A stretch of DNA of 64,000 nucleotides from Nymphaea colorata (lineage: Eukaryota; Streptophyta; Magnoliopsida; Nymphaeales; Nymphaeaceae): contig NC_045142.1 in the NCBI RefSeq assembly GCF_008831285.2, positions 26,983,876-27,047,875 on the forward strand, in the 5' to 3' direction. The position numbers and the translations under genes are program-made. Below the pieces are notes generated by a model. That model searched no databases. It saw only the letters and a list, made by a program, of their open reading frames with translations, and had not been told where the DNA came from. Of this stretch, positions 54,255 through 64,000 are shown piece after piece (positions within the stretch are counted from its first letter, which is position 1; every line of letters begins with the position of its first letter).

Positions 54255-55948
54255 AGGAAAAGAAAAGAGTAGGGAAGGAATTGCCACAACTCCATCTACC
54301 CCTCACAGAAGCATGCTGGAAGAATAATGGCAGAAGAGGCAACGGTCGCTGAGAGCGTCGGACGGTCGATGGGGCGGCGGAAAACCGTGGCGTCGAAGCC
54401 CACAGGAGGAAGACGTTCTCTTCTCCCCCATCGTGCTGGTTTTGGGTAGTTGAAGAAGTAGGGAAAGCCATCGCCCACCAGCAGTCGAGTGAGAGGAATG
54501 AGGTGCTCTCATGAAGAGAGAGAAAATCAGGCGAGAAATGAAGAAAAACTTAGATTAGAATACAAAATTGGTCCACCTTATTAGCTACATTCTTGGATAA
54601 GCTGTTATAATTTTTATAAATGCACGCCGCAACGTTTTTGCTAAAAACATCTTCAAAAAGGGGTCCATGAAAGTTATTTTCCATAAGAACGGAAGAAGTC
54701 TTACGAAATTCTGAATCAGTACCCTTCAAGTTCTTCAAATTTTCAAAAGAGGGTTTTTATAGATTTATTTGTAATTTCAGTAGAAAACCGAAATGTTATG
54801 TATTATTGCTTCTTGGTACCCTGAGTTTGCTTCAAAATTTCAGAAAAAAGGTTCTGAAATCTCTTGTTTCTATATGATTATCACAATATTATTATTTAAG
54901 ATTTCTGAACGTGATATGTTGTGTATTGATGCATGTCCATTCGACTTTGTTCGGTTGCCATTAAATCAAGTTATAGAATGACTTATTTTTGTTGTTTGGA
55001 AAACCGAGCCTAAGGGTTGTTTCTGTGAGAGATAATAGACGATGTCTAATGATGAGAAACCCTCACATTTGAAATTTGAAGGCGAAATGTGGACTGTGTT
55101 CAATGGTTTATGCGAGTGCGAGCATGTGTTTTTGCCCAGTGTTTGGTTTTGTTTCGGGAGGTAGTAGCGTGCGTAAGCTTACTGTTGCCGCACACTCCTC
55201 TGTCTGTATTGGAGGGCCCACAGGGTATTGGGCGGCACAAGGGTCCGGGGTTCTGTTTTGTTTTTGTTAGAGAGTGAGGCGTCTGTTGGTCCCTCAAACT
55301 GGGTTCCTAGAGGGGCCATGTTACTGCAGTGACGATCTTGATATCTCAGGTGGCTTCACTGTAGGTACTCTTAATCTGTTAGATTGCCTAGTGAAGTTAT
55401 GCTCTATTCTACTCGTGAGTTGTGTTCACGGGGATTTCTATCGTTGCGCGGTCCGATGACCATGACCTTGTCAGAGAACCACAGTTGGAAGCTTACGAAA
55501 TTTTGAAGGTTGTGCACACCTTGTTTTTTTTTTCTGATAATATGACGTAACTTTTCGTGTGTTAAGATTTGGGTACTTATGGCTGTTGATCATATGGTCT
55601 CATTCGTTTTTGTTTGAAGAGATAAAATATTATTTTGTTGGGTCATGTTCTATTCATGGCTGAATTTTTCCATATTCAGAAGAATTCTGACCCTTTTTTC
55701 TATCTGTACAGGTAGTTCTTGAAGATTTGTGGCTATTAGATCGACCTTCTCATGCTTGTGATGGACGAGCATTGACAATATAGACACTGCGTCGGTTTTG
55801 AGATTTGTAGTTATTTTTGTTTGGATCCAAGTATTTTTATTGTTGAAATCAATAAAAGTTTGATTTGATTCGGTTTTGATCATTACTCAATGTTACTTTC
55901 GTTATTATTTATATTAAAAAAAATTAGTGTAAAAATTGAGTCGTGACA

Positions 55949-57732
55949 GAAGTCAGACAGACAAAACACAAACTTTTAACGTGGTGGTTCGGTGGCAACA
56001 CCAACGTCCACCACAATGTCAACTCTCGTCAACGCATCTTCATGAGTGTTGAGGTTTCTTTATATGTTTTTTCACTCGGTCGCACAACTTAGATCCTCTA
56101 TCATCTGTGAGGATTTTGTTTATATTTACTTCAATATTATCGTTCGGAAAGACAGCCAACTCATCTTCAACAGATCTGCCGTGACCAGCATTAGCACCGC
56201 ATTCCTTAGCAACCGCACCTTATGAATAGAAGTGTAGAGATAAAGTTCTCTTGACTCATTCGTCAAGTAAACGAAGCAAGAAACAACCAGTAATTAATTT
56301 GGATTTAGTACGTTGCAATTTGTGACGCAATGAACTTGATATGAAGGATTCAAATGTTGTAACTAAATACAGGATTCGAGTGAACCAGAATTCCTAAAAA
56401 TCGAATAGGTATCGACCCCATGCATCGGCCTGTGTTTATCTATGTATCAACCATTAAAAAATTAATTACAACTAAAATTTCATTCATATTATGTTTATGA
56501 ATATATCTGATAATTAATACGCGGTTGAATGAGCAGCCGACATAGGCCAATTTGCTGATATACGGGCCTGACATAGGCCGATATTTTAAAAGGACAATGT
56601 GGAACCCCACACTGCTTGGCTTTGCTTGCGATAGGCACAGATAATACATATATGAGAGAGAACGTTAAGGAGACTAGTTCAGGGGTGGGAACGGCCGGCC
56701 GGGGCTTTGGATGCTCTCCGGTTGGTGGCCCAGCCCGTCTGCCATTCCTCTTAGATTGTTGCAGGGATGATGATTGGTTCCTGCGGGGATCGTGGGCCGT
56801 TGGTGCCCGTGAGATGCGACAATTCTGGGTGCGGATTCGAGGTGGTGGCAACGCCAGCGTCCAACAGCGAGGCCTGCCCCCCTCTTCGCCGGCCTCCACA
56901 GTCGAAGCATGTGCCACCAGCGTATCGCACACACAGGCCGGTGCAGTAGTCCGCAATCGACGCCATCCATCCATCCCATGTTTAAGATGTATCTCCATGA
57001 TCAGGACCACAGCGGATGGAGTATGGACCTGTCATTCCTTTTCGAAAGGAGAGAGCAGTGCACAAATCCTCATACATCCCCGCCATCCGCCATTATTGGC
57101 ACCAGTTAACTTTTGCCTGCAATAAACAGTAAATTGGGGAAGGGAGGAAAAACAATAGAACCGATTAACCAGGATCCTGTGTTTCCCGGTGGCAGGAAAA
57201 AAAGCAGCAATTCTCTTTCGTGTTCAGGGCACCCCGTTCTATATGGTCTTCTGTTTTGTGATCCGAGAGAGAGAGAGAGAGAGAGCGAGAGAGTGTGTGT
57301 GTCTGCAGTTACTAGATGGACTAATGGCACAACCATGAATCTACCGCACTTCGCGTATTACTCGTGAACCAACAATGGTAGCTAGGGAACCATCATATAT
57401 AAGATCGATTTAATTTTTTGGGCACCGCATCGCTTTATACAATATGAATGAAATTGACAAGTTACCTACATCATCAATCTAAATCAATCCGCAATGTGCA
57501 ACTTGCGAAAGCTTGCACAGGGTTCTGTATATGATCACCGCAAACAAACATTACACCTTTTCCTATTTCTGCACGGCCGTTTCGCCGTCGCTCCGATGGT
57601 TTTAACCTTCTCCTGTATCCCACTATTTCTTGCGTCCGACGTCACGCTTGCCAAGAATACGAAGTAACAGTCTACGGCATCACGATGGGATACGGCTGAA
57701 GGAAGAGGAAAGTAGCAGAGGCATTTCACCGG
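55949..57732. other. Intergenic, retroelement debris and unassigned sequence
   Basis: An AACGTGGTGGTTCGG word near 55,978 resembles a motif seen in copia LTRs and may be a remnant. The 56.6-57.1 kb stretch is GC-rich with overlapping open frames on both strands (for example 169 codons plus, 171 codons minus) but no recognised domain. A GA run lies near 57,265-57,295. Confidence 0.35.
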
Positions 57733-58134
57733 TCACATACCACAAGCCGTGCAGTTGCAGGATTTAGGGACGAAGGCGCAGACGCCGTAAGGCTTGTCGG
57801 GCAGAGAGCAGTCGATGCCAAAGCAACAAGGCAAGGTAGCGCAGAGGCTGGGGTCTGTGCCACCGCCGCTGCAACACCGGCAGGCTAAGCAGAGCTGAAA
57901 CGGCGCCAGACGACGGCGGCCATCGGACGGAGCAAACACCCGGTACTGCACGTCCTCAATTGGCCGGTATTCGAACGCCGGCGCTCCATGACCTGATGAC
58001 TCCTCAGATATGCCCGAGTAAGGAGTTGTGTATTCGACACTGCTGTTATTGAAGGCGGCTAATATGATAGGTGCCAACAAGATGATAACTGTAGTGATCA
58101 AGGCCATGTGGTTCTGATATCCTATGGCACCCAT
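57733..58134 (-). CDS. Small secreted cysteine-rich protein (plant family I believe is catalogued as DUF7866)
   Basis: A single-exon 133-aa frame. The N-terminus has a hydrophobic segment (MALITTVIILLAPIILAAF) that fits a signal peptide or anchor. An acidic/polar spacer with YRPIEDVQYRVF follows, then a compact C-terminal domain with 12 cysteines: CLACRCC, CATLPCCFGIDC, KPYGVCAFVP and CNCTAC. This Cys spacing matches a widespread, uncharacterised plant family of apoplastic or membrane-anchored peptides; the family name is from memory. The even cysteine count suggests six disulfides. A TATA-like CATAAAAAG near 58,235-58,241 (minus) gives a leader of about 70 nt and supports the first ATG at 58134; a second in-frame ATG nine codons on would give a cleaner signal peptide. 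No function is known. Confidence 0.72.
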   Translation of the reverse strand: MGAIGYQNHMALITTVIILLAPIILAAFNNSSVEYTTPYSGISEESSGHGAPAFEYRPIEDVQYRVFAPSDGRRRLAPFQLCLACRCCSGGGTDPSLCATLPCCFGIDCSLPDKPYGVCAFVPKSCNCTACGM

Positions 58135-59455
58135 ATTGGTGTTTGTGTGCGTGTGTGTGCGTCTGGGGAGGGAAAGGAAGAGGGAGAGAGAGAGAGAATT
58201 CTGCCGCAGATGAGAAAAGTATGAACGACAGGCTTTTTATGATACTCCTTGTGTTTCTTTCATAAGTGGGTTTAGTGCGGTGAGGGCAGGCACTATGAAA
58301 CTTCCTCCCTCTCTCTCCCTTTCTCCCTCTTGGTATGGTTCCTTGAAGAAATCAATCCTTCTTTTTAAATGGTGATCACTCGCTCGATCAGCCACTGGTT
58401 CGCTCTTCCAAAGCTGACCGTTGGCCGGCCGCAGTCCCTTTGCTCGATAGATTGGTTGAGTGGGCTTCATGGATTGAGTGAAAGCCCCACCAATAACGTG
58501 AGATGTTCATCTTGGTAGCGTGCATCATCAGCACTCCCATCTTTACCCTCCGACTCTGCTTCCGTCCATCGCGGTAGCTGCGGAGCCCACCGGCCACCTC
58601 CATCAACGCACCAATGATGTCACCCGCAGCTCCGCCGCACAATGGTGGCCCTTGATCACCGCCCCGCGACACACCATCTCGTTCTCACCCACCCCCACTC
58701 CACTCCACTGATTAATGGGAAAAACTGTGTTAAGAGTCTTCTTCCATTGACTTAGATGACTCATGCCTTCTCTTCCTCCATCTGTCAAAGTTGCAAAGCT
58801 ACTACTATTACCTTTGTAAGCACATGGCGCCTCCTCAGATGGAAATAAATAAAACTGAAAACTCATTTAGTCAGCGGTCACAACTGTGATTAATGAAATA
58901 GGAAGAAGAAAAAGAAACTGGTAATGTATATCTGGAGAACATGACAAGAGAGAATGTGGAAGCTGGAAGTGATGTTGAGTGGGGACTTCTATTTTCAATT
59001 TGAATGCAGTTTGTCGTCGTTGGCCTTCGGCAGCACCTTCCCTCCGCCGGTCCCATACATAATAAAGACAGAAGCCGCCAGCACCGTCTTCTTTGTCAAC
59101 ACCCCACAAGTGAGAGAGACCCTTCTGGCCTTCTCTCCAGTTGCATTTCTGTGGCTGCGAATTCGTGCCCAAAATGAGATCGCCTTATCATCATCACGGC
59201 CATGGGACCCTCCCCCTTTCTTAATCACCACTTAATTAGAACCGTATTCGACTACTTGCGTGCTCTGAAACGCAATCATAATGCAAAATTATAATAAATG
59301 ATTCTCGAAAATCTCATGTTCTACAAACGTTTCGGTTTTACGACCGAAAGGAGAGTGAGAACCCATAAAATGGAAAAATCCATTGCCAACATGCGTTTTG
59401 GCTAGGATTGGAAAGAGAGAGTGAGAGAAAGAGACCTGATTATCTAACCATCCCC

Positions 59456-59519
<64 letters not shown>

Positions 59520-60170
59520 GTGTGTGTGTGTGTAATGAGAGATATGGCAATAAAATTGAATGAAGAACAGGATGGGATGGAAGATACTAATGTGGTCAAA
59601 GGTATTAAGGCGACTACTAGCAAGGAGGAGTGAGGGTAAGCTAAGTAGCAGAGAGGTGGAAGGCAAAACAGCAATAGATTTAATTTGGAGGTAAAGATCC
59701 CATACTAAGAAGCCTAAAGGTAAAGTTACCATGAAAAACTAACTGATGACTTATCCTCTACCTGCCCACCAACCAGGCCGGCTGCGATCAAACTTACGCA
59801 AATTACTTATTACCATGGGATTTCTATGCGTATACAAAGTATATTTGTTTTGTGTGTGGAGTGTCTAGCACATTATTGATTTCCTGATAGCTTGACTTGT
59901 TCGTGCGAACATGCAAAGGACGAGGTACATCATGTGCAAATTAATGAGAAGAACGCGGCTCCGCCTGCCCTACATCTCTTCAAATCCCTAGCAAACAAGT
60001 CATGGCAGGTGCTAGCTAGCTCCTTGAGCTACAAAATTTCGCCGTACAACGGCTTCGGCTGTAGTCCAATATATTGATCGAGTTTCGTTGGGATGATAGT
60101 GTTTGACCGCAGTAATTGAATTGGCCTCGATATCCTTTTTTAAGCAAATGTAGCCACTATCCTTCTTGTT

Positions 60171-60209
<39 letters not shown>

Positions 60210-60376
60210 CAGTTCCGTATCGGTCAGCCTATATCGGCTATTCATGCAGCATGCTTTAAGAAAAGCCGATTAAAAAAAAAAGCATCTAAAGCAGTCAAAT
60301 GCATAAGGAAGAAAATAAGAAAGGAAAATTGCCGACGATTCGCTAATAGGGAACGGAGTCCCTTCTCGGAAAAGGT
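58135..60376. other. Intergenic, no recognised gene
   Basis: Contains GT/GA runs in the leader of the cysteine-rich gene (about 58,140-58,196) and (TA)n tracts at 59,457-59,516 and 60,171-60,208. A gene-like minus frame at 58,995-59,231 is discussed among the rejected items. Confidence 0.35.
59457..59516. repeat. (TA)n microsatellite
   Basis: About 28 TA units with one interruption, followed by a GT run. Confidence 0.95.
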
Positions 60377-60429
60377 GATCGGTAAACGGTGGGTGGTCGG
60401 ACTCTCACGACCACCACCGTTTCCCGATC
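60377..60429. repeat. GC-rich inverted repeat (hairpin)
   Basis: The left arm begins GATCGG and the right arm ends CCGATC. The arms are about 22 bp with one mismatch and one bulge, around loop GACTCTCA. It is GC-rich against an AT-rich background. No target duplication was seen; its role is unknown. Confidence 0.75.
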
Positions 60430-62098
60430 CCTTGAAAATCGAGGATAAGCGTTAGGAAGATCGGATGGCGATCTCTCTCACCATGGGGGCCCGGCAGTTG
60501 GACCTCAATAATTCTTTAAATGGACTTCCCTCGATTCCTACTCCGATGTCGACGGCCCCCCCGCATTAATCTCTGCGATCCGGAGAATAGGAGTGGTTTC
60601 CGTTTTATATGGCCGGTTGTTCAAAAATGTTTCTCCTCTTCCGCTACCCACATCTGCAAAGTCCTCGAGCTTTGGACACGCGCCTTAGAATGGCACACCC
60701 AACAGCCCAACCATTTTTGTCTTCTTAGTTTAGTGACCACTGATCTGCGATCCCGCACGCAGTACCAGAGTCGGGGGAAGTTCAACCAGAGTCTATAATG
60801 TAGTTCTTCCCCCAGTGAACGGCATCTTACGTTGTAAAGTTCTCTGCAGGAATCGTGTGGTTCTTTTGAGTCCTTTGTCTGCGTAGTCTTTTTCCTTTTT
60901 TAATTTTTTAAGTTATCTGCTTAGCAGAACAAGGTATTGCTTAGCAGGGCTGGAAAGCAATGCTTTCTAGTGTATGCTAGAATATGAGAAAAATAAAGGA
61001 ATAGCTTCTTTTGTGGTTGGATTGGTGACTGAGAAAGCAAAAGATGAGGGATGAAACTTGCCAAGGCTCAGATTACTGATTATTTACGCTCTACGGAGTG
61101 TTAATCTAACGCTAAGGCGACAAGTGCCCATTTTTTATTAACCCACGCCAATAACTTATCCGCCATTATGGAGAAAATGGGGGAAAAAAAAAGGTTCCCC
61201 ATTGAACCAGTAAAAGCATCTGAGATAGATAAATATTGAGCCCACCAACCTCCCCACTAGAGAACAAAACAAATAAAGAGAGAGAGAAAGTGTGTGTGAG
61301 AGATGGGCACATCATGCCTTGCTCCTGCTCTGCAATCTAAGTTTAATTCCGTTGAATTATTGACACCGGAAGAAGAACAGTGGCCATTGGCAAAAAGAAG
61401 AAATCAATATGGCTCTGGCTGTTTCTTCGTCAACCGACGCCATTTTCCAATTCCAAGGAAAATTGGTTACAGGACGAAGTAATCTTTATCCAATCTAACA
61501 AATCTTTAGACAATTCAACGGTCATTAGAGAAACAAACATACTAAGTGGCTTGGTTTTTGGAGGGTTGCTTGTCAATCCAAACAAGAGAAAAGTTAAAAG
61601 CTGTATTGCTTGGCGTTGGTATTCGTTTTTCTTGCAGTTTAACTCAGTGAGAAACTCCGTTGGCATCCCACTGTGGGTTTTGGACCCGATAGCCAGTAGA
61701 AAAAAATGAATAAACAAAGCGTAATACAATATTTTGCTCCGGTGCTATATCATCACCTCATCAACGACCAAGGAGAACGACAAGAACGTCCAAATCTAAC
61801 GAAGAGACGTTGCTTTTTAGGTAGTTTGTTTCTGAGCCTTAGTTCATTAAGCGTGCACGAAGATCTCTCTCCTTGGGTCGCAAACATGAAGTTTGTCCAC
61901 CATTACGCATTCTTGAATCCATGAATCTAATGTGATGTTTTTCCACATGTGGCAAGAGATCCACACTAAAATCTGAGATTCATCAAACTAGAAATCCTGA
62001 CCTAAGCTCCACACTTGTGATCCTAGTTTTACTTTTTTCATTGAGAAAAAATCTAATTTAAAATCAAAGAGGAAAGGCTCTTCTATCTTATGTCCAAG
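60430..62098. other. Intergenic, no recognised gene
   Basis: Short open frames only (largest 109 codons at 61,380, plus), without domain signatures. A GA/GT run lies near 61,277-61,300. Confidence 0.35.
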
Positions 62099-62106
62099 GA
62101 TCTTAA

Positions 62107-62638
62107 TAGGGGTGAACAACACGAGCTCGACTCGTTAAAGCTCGGCTCGTGAACGAGTTTAAGCTGAGTCATTTGCTTAACGAGTCGAGCTCGATTTCAT
62201 GAGTCGACTCGTTCAAATAATCGAGTTGAGTTTGAACTCAACCCGTAGCTGCCAAGTCGAGCTTAATCGAGTTTGTCGAGCCTTAATCAAGTCGATATAC
62301 TCAAAGAGTTTACGAGTTTGTCAAGCCTTCTTAATCGAGTAAGCTCGAGCTTAACACGTAACGATGAATATCAATTCTGTTCAAACGAGTTTGTCGAGCT
62401 TTAATCGAGTTGAGCTCGAACTCAACACGTAACGATGAATATCAATTATATTCAAACGAGTTTGTCGAGCCTCCAATGAGTGGAGATCGAGCTCAACGTG
62501 TAACTGCCGAGTCGAGCTCGAGCTACTTCCGTCGAGCTATTCTCGAGCTTGAACCGAGTCGAGCTCAAAGTTTTTCATTAGTCAAGCCAAGCTCTAGCTA
62601 ATTGAACTTGAGCTCGACTCGGCTCATGTTCACCCCTA
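62107..62638. mobile_element. hAT-type MITE, 532 bp
   Basis: The ends are inverted: TAGGGGTGAACA at the left and TGTTCACCCCTA at the right. The element is flanked by a perfect 8-bp direct repeat GATCTTAA (62,099-62,106 and 62,639-62,646), the target length of hAT transposons. It has no coding capacity. The interior is built of variants of GAGCTCGA/TCGAGT words. A 71-bp unit (starting AACACGTAACGATGAATATC at 62,353 and 62,424) is tandemly repeated. Movement would have needed a hAT transposase supplied in trans. Confidence 0.92.
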
Positions 62639-62646
62639 GATCTTAA

Positions 62647-64000
62647 TTCCTGGGAATTTAGATCAAAGTAATAAATAAAAGGCAATCAAACATCTGCAAA
62701 GTGAAACAACTTATGACCCAACTTGTTAGTTACTGAGGTTTCTACCTTGTCATGCCGAAATGGCAGGGCCCAGTCTAGTATTAATTGACTTCTTCCATCT
62801 TAGAAGCCTAACTTTATTCCCTAGTAGGTACAAGGAGAACTTGTTGGACACTATTAATATAATGGCCCGGGCATGGTTGGTGGATTTTGACCAAAATGTC
62901 TCCCCGGCTATATGTACCCGTGCGTGCAAGCATTGTTTTGCCGTTTCCATGTCAAAAACACAAGCCGCAAGGTAACGGCGCACCAATTTTGAAGGCTATT
63001 GCATTTTATAAAATGCATGCAACAAGAGGGGTCTTTGACCCCCTCAACGCCTCGTCCCCAAGATCAACATGAAAGGGTAATCCTTGATGAATCTGTATCC
63101 ACCGCAAAAACATTTGTCACAATTAAAGCTAACCTTAACACCAAACACAAGGGAAAGTACTTGATTCATAAACTACGTGTGGGCCTCTTGTAAAATTCAG
63201 ACAACCACTTAGTTTGAAGCTTCAGCGGCAGTTCTGGAGGAAACAATCGGCGCACCCACAGTTTCCATGGTATATGTATGAGCACCTCAAATATGTTTTA
63301 CATTAGAAATACATGGAGATCAGGCTGTCGCGTGCCCACAAATTTCAGATAACCATGGAGGAAGGCATCTCAAATGCAAGGGTGGTCAGAGATCCAGAAA
63401 AAAATAGACTCAAACCCGAGTAACAGTAGCCAAAAATCGAAGCCCAACATCTCAGTGGTCATCAGGGCCTACTTGGGGAACCACTGACCTACGGGAGAAG
63501 TTAGGGTTTGATGGAGGACGTGGCCTTAGATTAATGGAGTATTAGCAAGTCCGACCCGTTTTCCCTCCATTATAGGACAATAAAGTCTTCGGGAATACTC
63601 TTCTATCTGATTCGTTGAGGACAGTCTGAACCAGAAGCGTTGTCCCCGTGCTCTTTCCATGCCTACATCGGAGGAGCCCTTTAACGGTGAGACACTGAGG
63701 GCATCCACCTATGGTTGGAGCTTTTATTGTCTTTTCATGGCAGAGTTGCAACGGCTGCTGTGGGGGAGGGGACTACCCCAAGTTAGGTCAATCACACAAG
63801 CAGAAGCGTTGGAAGTCATTTGCATGAAACAACGGAAGAGAGATTCCTAAACCCACACACACTTGGAAGCTTTTCAAGAACAAGAAAAAGCATGTGCAAC
63901 CCTAAGAATAACCATCTCAGAAACAAAGACAGACACAAACATGCACGCTTTGCATATGGTCATGCATGTTATTGTGGCATATATATTAATTACATACAGG
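62647..64000. other. Intergenic, no recognised gene
   Basis: No frame with a known domain on either strand. The longest are 60-78 codons and overlap on opposite strands, as expected by chance. Confidence 0.35.

Larger units (their letters stand above)
48628..55948. mobile_element. Probable Ty3/gypsy solo LTR, split by a copia insertion
   Basis: The left end TGTAAGACCCC and right end GAGTCGTGACA are typical of the termini of plant Ty3/gypsy (chromovirus-type) LTRs. The flanks AGAAG (48,623-48,627) and GAAG after 55,948 fit a 4-5 bp target duplication, one base ambiguous. Removing the inserted copia element and one copy of its 88-bp flank repeat leaves about 2.5 kb. No primer-binding site, polypurine tract or gypsy coding sequence is present, so a solo LTR is the simplest reading. 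The assignment rests on termini and flanks only. Confidence 0.5.

Noticed and set aside
54082-54471. Frame containing LKLADFGLPQVEQ, resembling the kinase DFG motif
   Set aside because: No other kinase subdomain is nearby, and the motif lies within the duplicated 88-bp segment of LTR sequence.
56495-57125. Overlapping 169- and 171-codon frames on opposite strands
   Set aside because: A GC-rich segment keeps several frames open at once; none shows a domain, a conserved Cys pattern or a convincing start.
58995-59231. Minus-strand frame whose tail (HRNATGEKARR, TCGVLTKKTVLAASVF) recalls the last exon of plant DUF1218 membrane proteins
   Set aside because: Only one short stretch fits loosely; no upstream exons, membrane segments or splice partners were found within several kilobases.

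Overview
The window is nuclear DNA from a flowering plant. Its genes have GT-AG introns, it carries a cytosolic-type plant phosphoglycerate mutase and plant-specific LURP-one-related genes, its tRNA-Ala has no encoded CCA, and it is full of Ty1/copia retrotransposons, a hAT-type MITE and GA/TA microsatellites. I cannot tell the species.

Layout. 0.4-1.7 kb (-): a three-exon type-1 Ser/Thr protein phosphatase with an unusual Ser/Thr/Asn-rich insert. 4.0-10.7 kb (-): a complete nine-exon 2,3-bisphosphoglycerate-independent phosphoglycerate mutase (559 aa) with a 5'UTR intron and a TATA box near 11.07 kb. 12.9 kb (+): tRNA-Ala(AGC). 16.4-17.2 kb (-): a two-exon LURP-one-related (LOR) gene. 17.3-25.7 kb: no recognised gene, many simple repeats. 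25.7-38.4 kb: a retrotransposon cluster. It holds a near-complete copia element (32,988-38,393) with both LTRs, primer-binding site, polypurine tract and target-site duplication, a 5'-truncated second copia element, and a 1.8 kb direct duplication carrying an extra copy of the first element's LTR plus its left flank. 39.5-43.5 kb (-): a second LOR gene whose single intron is 3.3 kb. 48.6-55.9 kb: a probable Ty3/gypsy-type solo LTR broken by a third copia element. 57.7-58.1 kb (-): a small secreted cysteine-rich protein. 62.1-62.6 kb: a hAT-type MITE with a perfect 8-bp target-site duplication.

The most unusual structure is the third copia element (49,451-54,168, minus strand). Its 5' end starts where LTR transcription should begin, 29 bp after a TATA box that survives only in the 3' LTR, so the 5' LTR lacks U3. 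Its 3' LTR lacks U5. The element is therefore R-U5-internal-U3-R, the structure of genomic RNA rather than of integrase-inserted DNA. It is flanked by an 88-bp direct repeat of target sequence instead of the usual 4-6 bp. This points to insertion of an RNA-derived copy by a route other than integrase.

The conventional genes (phosphatase, glycolytic mutase, two LOR genes, secreted peptide) are independent plant loci. I see no pathway linking them.
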